Of a stretch of 64,000 bases of DNA, positions 24,114 through 31,194 are shown piece by piece. This DNA is from CAZTAR01 sp043813895 (GTDB lineage Bacteria; Planctomycetota; Phycisphaerae; UBA1845; UTPLA1), in NCBI GenBank assembly GCA_043813895.1, contig JBDRKQ010000101.1:124001-188000 (forward strand), in the 5' to 3' direction. Position 1 is the first letter of the stretch; the number at the start of each line of letters is the position of its first letter. The position numbers and the translations under genes were made by a program. The notes under the pieces are model-generated. The model saw nothing but the letters and a program-made list of their open reading frames with translations. It did no database searches and had not been told where the DNA came from.

Positions 24114-25481
24114 ATGAGCGAATCGCCTGAGCAACAAGCGAAAGATGTAATCCTGGATTCCATCGCGGACGGCGTGTTTACCGTCGATGAGGATTGGCGG
24201 ATCACCTCGTTCAACCGGGCGGCGGAGCAGATCACTGGTGTGTCGCGCGAGGAGGCGATCGGACAGAACTGTTGTGACGTCTTCCGCGCCAGCATCTGCG
24301 AGAACGAATGCGCCCTGAGAGAGACCTTGGGCACGGGACGGCCGATTGTGAACAAGGCCATCTACATCCTGGATGTCCAGGGCCGGCGCGTTCCAATCAG
24401 CATCTCGGCCGCAGTGCTCAAGGATGCAAACGGGAAGGCCATCGGAGGCGTGGAGACGTTCCGAGACCTCAGCATGGTCGAGGAGTTGCGCAAGGAACTG
24501 GAGGGGACATACACTTTCGCGGACATCATCGGACACAGCCCGGCGATGCGGCAGCTTTTTGATCTGTTGCCTCAGGTTGCAGAGAGCAACAGCACGGTGC
24601 TGATCGAGGGTGCAAGCGGCACGGGCAAGGAGCTGTTCGCCAGGGCGATACATAACCTCTCGCCTCGCCGGAGCAAGCGTTTCGTCGCGATCAACTGCGG
24701 CGCCCTTCCTGATACGCTTCTGGAATCGGAGCTGTTTGGGTACAAGGCTGGCGCGTTCACCGATGCCCGCCACGACAAACCCGGCCGTTTCGCGGTCGCA
24801 GACGGCGGAACCATCCTGCTCGACGAAATCGGGGACATATCACCAGCCATGCAGGCACGGTTGCTGCGTGTGTTGCAGGAGCGGACCTTTGAGCCGCTTG
24901 GCTCCGTCGAGCCGGTCGATGTGGATGTGCGCGTCCTTGCGGCGACCAACAGAGACCTGGAGGAACTGGTCCACAAGGGCGCATTCAGACGGGACTTGTT
25001 TTACCGAGTCAATATCGTACGACTCAAGCTCCCCGAGCTGCGCGACAGGCGGGAGGACATTCCGCTGCTGGTGAATCGCTTCATCAGCAAGTTCAACCGC
25101 CTTCAGCGCAAGGATGTGGCCGGCGTCTCGGATAATACCCTGGCCGCTCTCATGGAACACGACTACCCTGGTAACGTACGTGAGTTGGAGAACATCGTCG
25201 AGCACGCCTTCGTGCTCTGCCGGGGCGGCCTGATAGAACCGCATCACCTGCCGCCGGCGCTGCGGAGCGACGCCGGTTCCATGCTGGCACGGGACGGGGG
25301 CCTGCGGACGTTGAAAGCCCTCGAAGTGCTGCACATCACGGACGCGCTCCGCCGACATGATGGCAACCGATCCGCCGCTGCGAAGGAACTGGGCATCAAC
25401 CCCAGCACCCTGTTCCGCAAGATCAAATCGCTTGGAATCAAGGTTCCCGAACGGGACCAGCTAAACAAGACACACGAATAG
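24114..25481 (+). CDS. Sigma-54-dependent activator with PAS sensor domain
   Basis: A 455-residue enhancer-binding protein. Its PAS domain (about 8-120) contains Cys53, Cys54, Cys62 and Cys66. The AAA+ domain (about 137-370) has Walker A GASGTGKE, the sigma-54 contact loop as GAFTDA, and Walker B ILLDEIGD. The Fis-type HTH is at about 405-447 (LEVLHITDALRRHDGNRSAA, then LGINPSTLFRKIKSLGI). It has no receiver domain, so it is probably controlled through PAS rather than direct phosphorylation. It lies immediately upstream of a sigma-54 promoter and downstream of a sigma-54 operon, both with matching palindromes. It is the likely regulator of both. Confidence 0.9.
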   Translation: MSESPEQQAKDVILDSIADGVFTVDEDWRITSFNRAAEQITGVSREEAIGQNCCDVFRASICENECALRETLGTGRPIVNKAIYILDVQGRRVPISISAAVLKDANGKAIGGVETFRDLSMVEELRKELEGTYTFADIIGHSPAMRQLFDLLPQVAESNSTVLIEGASGTGKELFARAIHNLSPRRSKRFVAINCGALPDTLLESELFGYKAGAFTDARHDKPGRFAVADGGTILLDEIGDISPAMQARLLRVLQERTFEPLGSVEPVDVDVRVLAATNRDLEELVHKGAFRRDLFYRVNIVRLKLPELRDRREDIPLLVNRFISKFNRLQRKDVAGVSDNTLAALMEHDYPGNVRELENIVEHAFVLCRGGLIEPHHLPPALRSDAGSMLARDGGLRTLKALEVLHITDALRRHDGNRSAAAKELGINPSTLFRKIKSLGIKVPERDQLNKTHE

Positions 25482-25484
25482 CGT

Positions 25485-25528
25485 TGCACTTCGCAACACG
25501 GTTACGCCGCTCGGCATTGCGTATTGCA
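25485..25528. promoter_or_regulatory. Paired upstream activator sites (operon B)
   Basis: TGCACTTCGCA (25485-25495, within GTTGC-N5-GCAAC) and TGCGTATTGCA (25518-25528) share the TGC-N5-GCA core with the sites at 15432-15474. Centres are 33 bases apart. The second centre lies 95 bases upstream of the sigma-54 promoter at 25618. A further palindrome, ATTGCGCAAT, is at 25580-25589. Confidence 0.6.
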
Positions 25529-25617
25529 GGCATCGCCCTTCTCGCACTCCAAGGCCGAGCGTCGATAATCACTGTAAACATTGCGCAATATGCGCACAGC
25601 CTCGTTGTTGTTTGGTC

Positions 25618-25632
25618 TGGCACGTCAGTTGC
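25618..25632 (+). promoter_or_regulatory. Sigma-54 (-24/-12) promoter of the ORP-like operon
   Basis: TGGCACG-N4-TTGC(A) is a perfect match to the -24/-12 consensus. The GC of the -12 element at 25631-25632 predicts a start near 25643, only a few bases before the ATG at 25647. The first gene would thus be almost leaderless. Confidence 0.8.
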
Positions 25633-25646
25633 ATCATCTCTGAACG

Positions 25647-26054
25647 ATGAAAGTGTCTATTCCAACATGGGCTGGTCGGGTTTCCCCCGTTTTCGATGTC
25701 GCGAAGCAGCTATTGGTTGTGACGATTGCGGAGGGGCGTGAGTCCAGTCGGGAGCAAGCGGCTATCGAAGAGACCCAGATGCTGGCCCGAGTGAAGCGCG
25801 TTACGCAACTAGGCGTGGATGTGCTGATCTGCGGTGCGATCTCCGGGACGCTCGAGGCCATGCTTGTCTCTGCGGGCGTGCGCGTCCTTCCGCACACGTG
25901 CGGGGCGGTGGAGGAGATCCTCCAGGCGTTTGCTTCGGGACGACTGCCGGACAAGAAGTATGCGATGCCTGGTTGCTGTGGTCAGCGCAGGCGGTTTCAG
26001 GCGCGACATCGCGGGGGCCAGGCTGGATTCGGCTTGCCAGGAGGGACGACATGA
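25647..26054 (+). CDS. Dinitrogenase-cofactor (NifX/NifB-tail)-like protein, first copy
   Basis: A 135-residue protein of the Nitro_FeMo-Co/DiNase fold that includes the orange protein ORP, NifX and the NifB tail. The start MKVSIPTWAGRVSPVFDVA is the classic family N-terminus. CGAISGTLEAMLVSAGVRV and the following loop fit the ribonuclease-H-like fold. The C-terminal 30 residues are a basic, Gly-rich tail starting with GCCGQRRR. Such proteins bind Fe-S or Mo-Cu-S clusters, and the role here is inferred from the cluster. It is the first gene after the sigma-54 promoter and overlaps the next gene by four bases. Confidence 0.78.
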   Translation: MKVSIPTWAGRVSPVFDVAKQLLVVTIAEGRESSREQAAIEETQMLARVKRVTQLGVDVLICGAISGTLEAMLVSAGVRVLPHTCGAVEEILQAFASGRLPDKKYAMPGCCGQRRRFQARHRGGQAGFGLPGGTT

Positions 26055-26413
26055 AAGTCGCTGTCACATCACAAGGGCCGGACATGACAGACAACGTTGA
26101 TCCTCGGTTTGGCCGAGCCAGGTTCTTCGTCGTGGTCGATACGGATACCGGGGAATCCACGACTCATGACAACGCGCAGAATGTGAACGCGGCCCAGGGA
26201 GCCGGCATTCAGGCGGCCCGAAACGTCACGGATTTGGGTGTGAGTGCCGTTGTGACGGGGAACGTCGGCCCAAAAGCGTTTACGGCTCTTCAGGCGGGCG
26301 ACATCAAGACCTACATCGGCGCGGCCGGAACGGTGCGCGACGCCATTGAGCAACTCAAGGCGGGCCAGCTCGAATGTGTCAGCAAGCCAAACGTGGAAGG
26401 ACACTGGATGTGA
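26051..26413 (+). CDS. Dinitrogenase-cofactor-like protein, second copy
   Basis: A 120-residue DiNase-fold protein close to the Desulfovibrio orange protein type: MKVAVTSQGPDMTDNVDPRFGRARFFVVVDTD, then AQGAGIQAARNVTDLGVSAVVTGNVGPKA. The motif DPRFGRAxxF is diagnostic of this subgroup. It contains one Cys near the end. I chose the ATG at 26051, which overlaps the preceding stop (ATGA), over a longer frame inside the upstream gene. ORP proteins carry a mixed Mo-Cu sulfide cluster; whether this one does is unknown. Confidence 0.82.
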   Translation: MKVAVTSQGPDMTDNVDPRFGRARFFVVVDTDTGESTTHDNAQNVNAAQGAGIQAARNVTDLGVSAVVTGNVGPKAFTALQAGDIKTYIGAAGTVRDAIEQLKAGQLECVSKPNVEGHWM

Positions 26414-26464
26414 GAGTGGATCGTCGTGTTCGTCCGACGTTGCAGCGAGAAAGGAGAAGTTGAA

Positions 26465-26833
26465 ATGCCAGCAGGTGATGGAACAGGACCGATGGGGGCC
26501 GGCCCGATGACCGGGCGAGGCGCGGGTTATTGCGGCGGATTGCAGGTACCCGGCTACATGAACTCGATGCCGGGACGGGGTTTCGGGATGGGTCGTGGAA
26601 GAGGCCAGGGACGCGGCTGGGGTCGAGGCCGCGGCCGGCGCTGCGGCTGGTATCCGTTGGGCGCTCCCGGAGTACAACGCCCATACCGACAACCGTCGCA
26701 CTGCGATGCGCCATCGGGCGAGCAGGAATCGCAAGCACTCAGATCGCAGGCGGAGCATCTCGAAGGCACGCTTGATGAGATCAAAAGGCGGATTGCGGAA
26801 TTGGAATCCGCGCCAGGGAGAGAGGGTGGATGA
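26465..26833 (+). CDS. DUF5320 Gly/Arg-rich small protein
   Basis: A 122-residue DUF5320-type protein. It begins with the family signature MPAGDGTGPMGAGPMTGRG and contains a Gly-Met-Arg run (about 35-56, such as GMGRGRGQGRGWGRGRGRR). A coiled-coil-like end follows (about 85-118, rich in Glu, Leu and Arg). DUF5320 genes regularly sit beside DiNase and MinD genes in anaerobes, but the function is unknown. AAAGGAG lies just before the ATG at 26465. It overlaps the next gene by four bases. Confidence 0.82.
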   Translation: MPAGDGTGPMGAGPMTGRGAGYCGGLQVPGYMNSMPGRGFGMGRGRGQGRGWGRGRGRRCGWYPLGAPGVQRPYRQPSHCDAPSGEQESQALRSQAEHLEGTLDEIKRRIAELESAPGREGG

Positions 26834-27450
26834 TGCTGTGTTGTGCCTCCTGCGAAAAGCAGGATTGCAGGGGCGGGAAGGACTGCCTGGACACCAGCAA
26901 GCGAGATCGGCTGCTCTATGAGGACAGGCAAATCGCCCGATTGCACAAGGGGGCGTCGGCCATCGAGGGTCGCCACTACTGCAAGGAACCCCGTCTTGCC
27001 GAGACGATCTTCTTTGCCAAGGAGCTCGGCTTTCGCAGAATCGGGTTGGCCTTCTGTATTGGGCTGGCCTCGGAGGCTAAGGTCATTGGGGGGATTCTAT
27101 CGAGCCGCTTCGACGTCGTTTCGGTTTGCTGCAAGATGAGCGGAATCGCCAAGGAGACCCTGGGAATCGAGCGAATCGACCCGGAGAACCACAATGAAGT
27201 CATGTGTAACCCGGCGGGGCAGGCACAGTTGCTAAACGAAGCGGAAACCGAACTGAATATCCTGTGCGGCCTTTGTGTCGGGCACGATGCCATTTTCAGT
27301 ATGGTCTCCAAGGCACCGGTCACAACGCTGATAGTCAAGGATCGTGTTTTGGCCCACAACCCGATCGGCGTCGTCTACTGCCAGTACCTACGGAGGAAAC
27401 TTGAAGGCGACCCAAGAGACCGCAATCAGCCGGGGTCGACAACACGGTAA
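26830..27450 (+). CDS. DUF1847 Cys-rich protein
   Basis: A 206-residue DUF1847-type protein. The N-terminus has CCASCEKQDCRGGKDC, a compact Cys cluster likely to bind a metal or Fe-S centre. The central part contains RRIGLAFCIGLASEAKV and VCCKMSG. The C-terminal part has ILCGLCVGHDAIF and GVVYCQY. In total about 12 Cys are present. The function is unknown. It is frequent in strict anaerobes and co-occurs with ORP-like clusters. The start overlaps the DUF5320 stop (ATGA). It suggests a metal-cluster carrier or sensor within this operon. Confidence 0.8.
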   Translation: MMLCCASCEKQDCRGGKDCLDTSKRDRLLYEDRQIARLHKGASAIEGRHYCKEPRLAETIFFAKELGFRRIGLAFCIGLASEAKVIGGILSSRFDVVSVCCKMSGIAKETLGIERIDPENHNEVMCNPAGQAQLLNEAETELNILCGLCVGHDAIFSMVSKAPVTTLIVKDRVLAHNPIGVVYCQYLRRKLEGDPRDRNQPGSTTR

Positions 27451-27462
27451 CACGAAAGGACT

Positions 27463-28020
27463 ATGATGAAAGTAGCAATCACGGCCAGTGGCCAAACACT
27501 CGACGCGAGTATTGATCCCCGGTTTGGCCGCTGCGCGTACTTCTTGATCGTCGATACGGACACGATGGAGCTCGAGGCTATCGAGAACCACAACGTTGCA
27601 CTCGGCCAGGGCGCCGGTATTCAATCGGCCCAACTGATGGCGGCGAAGGGTGTGAAGTTCGTTCTCACGGGCAATTGCGGTCCCAATGCGCACGAGGCGC
27701 TTTCCGCGGCCGGCATTGGAGTTGTCCTCGGCGGTTCGGGTACTGCTCGCGACGCCATCGAACGGTTCAAGGCCGGACAGTTTAGCACTGCCGGTGAGCC
27801 AAACGTCGCCGGCCATTCCGGCACGGCTGGCGCACCGTCCGCTTCCCAAGGCCAAGCCAAGCCCGCAGAACAAACGCCGATGTCCGGCGGAGGAATGGGC
27901 ATGGGCCGGGGACGCGGCGGCGGTGGAAGAGGCATGGGGCGCGGCATGGGCGGCGGCCGCGGAATGGGCCGGGGGCGGGGGCAAGGTATGGGCGGTGGTC
28001 GCGGGCAAGGCGGAGGGTAA
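27463..28020 (+). CDS. Dinitrogenase-cofactor-like protein with a Gly/Met/Arg tail, third copy
   Basis: A 185-residue protein. Residues 1-120 are an ORP-like DiNase domain (MKVAITASGQTLDASIDPRFGRCAYF, then ALGQGAGIQSAQLMAAKGV). After a Pro/Ala/Gln linker, the last 45 residues consist almost only of Gly, Met and Arg in repeats like GMGRGRG. The tail resembles the run in the nearby DUF5320 protein. It could bind metal through Met sulfurs or mediate assembly; this is inference. A small palindrome follows the gene. Confidence 0.8.
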   Translation: MMKVAITASGQTLDASIDPRFGRCAYFLIVDTDTMELEAIENHNVALGQGAGIQSAQLMAAKGVKFVLTGNCGPNAHEALSAAGIGVVLGGSGTARDAIERFKAGQFSTAGEPNVAGHSGTAGAPSASQGQAKPAEQTPMSGGGMGMGRGRGGGGRGMGRGMGGGRGMGRGRGQGMGGGRGQGGG

Positions 28021-28044
28021 GGTCGTAGCCCGGGCTTAAGAGGA

Positions 28045-28073
28045 AGAGCCGCGGGCCTGAAGCCCGCGCGGTC
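28045..28073. repeat. Short REP-like palindrome
   Basis: AGAGCCGCGGGCCTGAAGCCCGCGCGG is self-complementary around CTGAA. It belongs to the same GAGCCGCGG-CTTCAG-type family as the palindromes at 52452-52567. A smaller AGCCCGGGCT palindrome lies just upstream at 28027-28036. Confidence 0.5.
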
Positions 28074-28163
28074 GCACGTAATGACATGGGCGAGACGTCT
28101 GTGCCACGGCGATTCCGGACTGGAAACCGAAGGCGGGATGGACACCGAAGAAGAGAAGAAGTC

Positions 28164-29024
28164 ATGAAGATCGCCGTGGCAAGCGGCAAAGGTGGTACGG
28201 GCAAGACCACGGTGGCCACGAACCTGGGAACCGTGGCCTCGCGCAACGGTCGAAGCGTGGTCTATCTCGACTGCGACGTGGAAGAACCCAACGGCCACAT
28301 CTTTCTGAAGCCGGAAATCACGCACCGCGAACCGGTCGGCATGTTGATTCCCCGAGTGGATGAGGAGAAATGCACCCTCTGCGGGATGTGCGGCGAGATC
28401 TGCCAGTACAGCGCGATCGTCTGCGTTGGCAAGAAAGTTCTGACCTATCCCGAACTTTGCCATGCTTGCGGCGGTTGCTGGCTGGTTTGCTCGGAGGATG
28501 CCATCACCGAGGTACCGCGCGAGATGGGAGTGCTGGAGGCTGGTCGGGCCGGGCCGATTCGTTTCGTTCACGGTTTGCTGAACGTCGGCGAGGCCATGAG
28601 CCCGCCGGTTATCAAAGCCGTCAAAGCCGCCGCTCCGGAGGCGGATCTGGTGATCATCGACGCCCCGCCGGGGACCTCGTGCCCGGTCATTGAAAGCATG
28701 CGCGAGTGCGATTTCGTGGTTCTTGTGACAGAGCCAACGCCGTTCGGCCTGAATGACTTGAAGCTCGCCGTCGAAATGGTCCGGGCCTTGAAACTCCCGT
28801 TTGGCGTCGTCATCAATCGCGCAGACGTTGGCGATCACTCGGTGCAATCGTATTGCCGCAAGAACGGAATCCGGATCCTGGCAGAGATCCCGGACGAACG
28901 CCGGATCGCCGAGGCGTATTCACGGGGCGAATTGATCTGCGACGCCTTGCCGGACCACACGCGTGTGTTTGGAGGATTGCTGCACGAAATCACGCGGGAG
29001 GCGAAGGCTCCGGCGAGGATATAA
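28164..29024 (+). CDS. Ferredoxin-containing MinD/ParA-type ATPase, first copy
   Basis: A 286-residue P-loop ATPase with the deviant Walker A SGKGGTGKTT (about 6-15). A two-cluster ferredoxin insertion occupies about 62-105 (CTLCGMCGEICQYSA and CHACGGCWLVC). The switch is IIDAPPGTSCPV. This is the architecture of the Desulfovibrio ORP-complex ATPases and of related MinD/Nbp35-like proteins. It probably loads, moves or positions a metal cluster or partner protein in an ATP-driven way. I chose the ATG at 28164 (AAGAAGAGAAG upstream) because the P-loop must be near the N-terminus. The second copy follows after four bases. Confidence 0.88.
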   Translation: MKIAVASGKGGTGKTTVATNLGTVASRNGRSVVYLDCDVEEPNGHIFLKPEITHREPVGMLIPRVDEEKCTLCGMCGEICQYSAIVCVGKKVLTYPELCHACGGCWLVCSEDAITEVPREMGVLEAGRAGPIRFVHGLLNVGEAMSPPVIKAVKAAAPEADLVIIDAPPGTSCPVIESMRECDFVVLVTEPTPFGLNDLKLAVEMVRALKLPFGVVINRADVGDHSVQSYCRKNGIRILAEIPDERRIAEAYSRGELICDALPDHTRVFGGLLHEITREAKAPARI

Positions 29025-29028
29025 GCCC

Positions 29029-29955
29029 ATGCATGAACTCGTCGTCATTAGCGGCAAAGGCGGAACGGGCAAGACGTCCATTGTGGCGTCGTTTGCCGCG
29101 CTGGCCGACAAGTGTGTACTGGCGGACGCGGATGTTGACGCAGCCGACCTGTTTCTGATTCTCGAGCCTCGAACCGTCCAGCGGGAGCAATTCTCGGGAG
29201 GATCTCGGGCGAGGATCATGCCGGGGCATTGCACTGCGTGTGGCAAGTGCGAGGAGGTCTGCCGTTTCGATGCGATTACCTACGACGGTCCCGGCAACGG
29301 AAAGACAAGCAAGACCTACCGGATTGACCCCATCACATGCGAGGGCTGCGGCGTCTGCGCATACTTCTGTGCGGAGGACGCCATCCAATTCGCGCCGGTT
29401 GTGAACGGGCAGTTATTCGTCTCGGAGACTCGTTGTGGGCCGATGGTTCACGCCAAACTCGGGATCGCGGAGGGAAACTCAGGCAAGCTGGTCAGCCTCG
29501 TCCGCACGCGAGCGAAAGCAATCGCCCAGAAGCGGAAACTGAACTTGATTCTGATCGACGGCTCGCCGGGCATCGGATGTCCGGTGATCTCCTCGATCAC
29601 GGGCGCGGATTACGTACTCGTCGTAACCGAGCCGACGCTGAGCGGGCTGCACGATCTGCAACGAGTCGCCGACCTGACCGCACACTTCGGCATCGAGACG
29701 CAAGTCTGCATCAACAAGTGGGACCTGAACGAGGATATCGCCTCGAAGATTGAATCTCAGGCTCGTCAGCGTGGCCTGCGGGTCGCCGGAAGGGTTCGGT
29801 ACGACCCGACCATCACGAAGGCCCAAATCGAGAAGCAATCCGTCGTAGAGTACGCCGATGGCGGCGCGGCGGCGGATATCAGGCAACTCTGGGCCGCAGT
29901 CTCAATCGGAATCGCACATACGCCGTCAGGAATCACGGCAAGGAGATATTCATGA
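29029..29955 (+). CDS. Ferredoxin-containing MinD/ParA-type ATPase, second copy
   Basis: A 308-residue paralogue of the preceding ATPase. Walker A is SGKGGTGKTS. The ferredoxin motifs are CTACGKCEEVC and CEGCGVCAYFC, separated by a longer insertion. The switch region is LIDGSPGIGCPV. The two copies in tandem match the pair seen in ORP clusters, where they form a heteromeric complex. The start at 29029 lies four bases after the first copy's stop. The last four bases overlap the mrp start. Confidence 0.88.
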   Translation: MHELVVISGKGGTGKTSIVASFAALADKCVLADADVDAADLFLILEPRTVQREQFSGGSRARIMPGHCTACGKCEEVCRFDAITYDGPGNGKTSKTYRIDPITCEGCGVCAYFCAEDAIQFAPVVNGQLFVSETRCGPMVHAKLGIAEGNSGKLVSLVRTRAKAIAQKRKLNLILIDGSPGIGCPVISSITGADYVLVVTEPTLSGLHDLQRVADLTAHFGIETQVCINKWDLNEDIASKIESQARQRGLRVAGRVRYDPTITKAQIEKQSVVEYADGGAAADIRQLWAAVSIGIAHTPSGITARRYS

Positions 29956-30833
29956 CCCAGCAATGTGCCGCAGGACAACAATCTGCGGAGGAATCCCAGC
30001 GACAGGCAGAGGAACTGGCACTCCGAAACCGAATGGAGAAGATCGGTCAAAAGCTGCTCGTCTTGTCTGGAAAAGGAGGAGTCGGCAAGAGCACGGTGGC
30101 TGCCAACCTGGCGGTGTCGCTGGCCTCGGCAGGCAAGACGGTCGGCCTGCTGGACATAGACGTGCATGGGCCAAGCATCCCCAGACTCATGGGGCTCGAA
30201 GGCCGGCAGATCACTGGGGGCGAGGGCGGGATGCTCCCAGTCAGGATGAACGACAACTTGGCGGTCATGTCGATTGGTTTTCTGCTGCCAGGAAGAGGTG
30301 AGCCGGTCATCTGGCGTGGGCCGCGAAAGCACGGTGTTATCCGCCAATTCCTGAAGGACGTTGCCTGGGGCAACCTGGATTATCTAGTGGTCGATTCTCC
30401 GCCGGGAACGGGTGATGAGCCGATGTCGGTGGCCCAGCTCGTCGGGGCGTCGGCAGGCGCCGTGATTGTAACGACACCGCAAGATGTCGCCATCGCGGAC
30501 GTGCGTCGCTGCGTATCGTTCTGCAACACCCTGTCCTTGCCGGTTGTCGGCATCGTGGAGAACATGAGTGGCTATACTTGTCCCAAGTGTGGGGAAAGCA
30601 TCGACCTGTTCAAGACCGGTGGCGGCAAAGCCCTGGCCGAAGAAATGAGGGTGCCGCTCCTGGGAACGATTCCGATTGATCCGGACATCGTGACTTCCGG
30701 AGATGCCGGTCGGCCCTTCGTCGACACGCAGAAGCAAACCTCGGCCAGCCAGGCGTTTGCCGGTATTGTCCAATCAATCGTAGCCCAACAGGGACGGAAC
30801 AACCGAGCCGCCGAAAACAAGAACCGACGCTAA
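29952..30833 (+). CDS. Mrp/NBP35-type Fe-S carrier ATPase
   Basis: A 293-residue ATPase that binds and transfers [4Fe-4S] clusters to apoproteins. The Walker A is SGKGGVGKST (about 39-48). IDVHGPSIPRLMG and VIWRGPRKHGVIRQF are typical Mrp motifs. The conserved cluster-binding CPKC is at about 211-214 in SGYTCPKCGE. The N-terminal 30 residues are Gln/Glu-rich and lack the MIP18 domain. Its place in the cluster agrees with a role in loading Fe-S or other metal centres onto the neighbouring DiNase and ferredoxin proteins. Confidence 0.9.
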   Translation: MTQQCAAGQQSAEESQRQAEELALRNRMEKIGQKLLVLSGKGGVGKSTVAANLAVSLASAGKTVGLLDIDVHGPSIPRLMGLEGRQITGGEGGMLPVRMNDNLAVMSIGFLLPGRGEPVIWRGPRKHGVIRQFLKDVAWGNLDYLVVDSPPGTGDEPMSVAQLVGASAGAVIVTTPQDVAIADVRRCVSFCNTLSLPVVGIVENMSGYTCPKCGESIDLFKTGGGKALAEEMRVPLLGTIPIDPDIVTSGDAGRPFVDTQKQTSASQAFAGIVQSIVAQQGRNNRAAENKNRR

Positions 30834-30855
30834 CTGATATGAGGAGATTCATCGC

Positions 30856-31194
30856 ATGAAGATTGCTATCCCCGTTGCGAACGGATGTCTGAGCGCGCAT
30901 TTCGGCCATTGCGAGCAATTCGCAATCCTCGAAGCTGATCCGCAAGGTAAAGAGGTTGCCGGCAAGTCCATGCACACGCCGCCGCCGCACGAGCCGGGAG
31001 TGCTTCCACGCTGGTTGCACGAACTCGGCGCCAACGTGATCATTGCCGGCGGCATGGGCCAGCGAGCGCAGCAACTGTTCGCGGAAAACGGCATTACGGT
31101 CGTGGTCGGCGCGCCGGCCGAAACTCCTGAGCAGTTGGCGTCCGCATACCTGGGCGGAACGCTGCAGGCTGGAGAGAACATCTGTGACCATTGA
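30856..31194 (+). CDS. Dinitrogenase-cofactor-like protein, fourth copy
   Basis: A 112-residue DiNase-fold protein: MKIAIPVANGCLSAHFGHCEQFAIL, then PPHEPGVLPRWLHELGANVIIAGGMGQRAQQLF. The HFGHCExF and PPHxPGxxPxWL motifs mark the subgroup found next to Mrp ATPases. A GAGGAG ribosome site precedes the ATG. The gene overlaps the following thioesterase start by 11 bases. Confidence 0.82.
   Translation: MKIAIPVANGCLSAHFGHCEQFAILEADPQGKEVAGKSMHTPPPHEPGVLPRWLHELGANVIIAGGMGQRAQQLFAENGITVVVGAPAETPEQLASAYLGGTLQAGENICDH

Noticed and set aside
24765..24785. GAFTDA instead of GAFTGA in the sigma-54 activator
   Set aside because: GAFTDA is a frequent natural variant in working enhancer-binding proteins, so it is not evidence of lost function.
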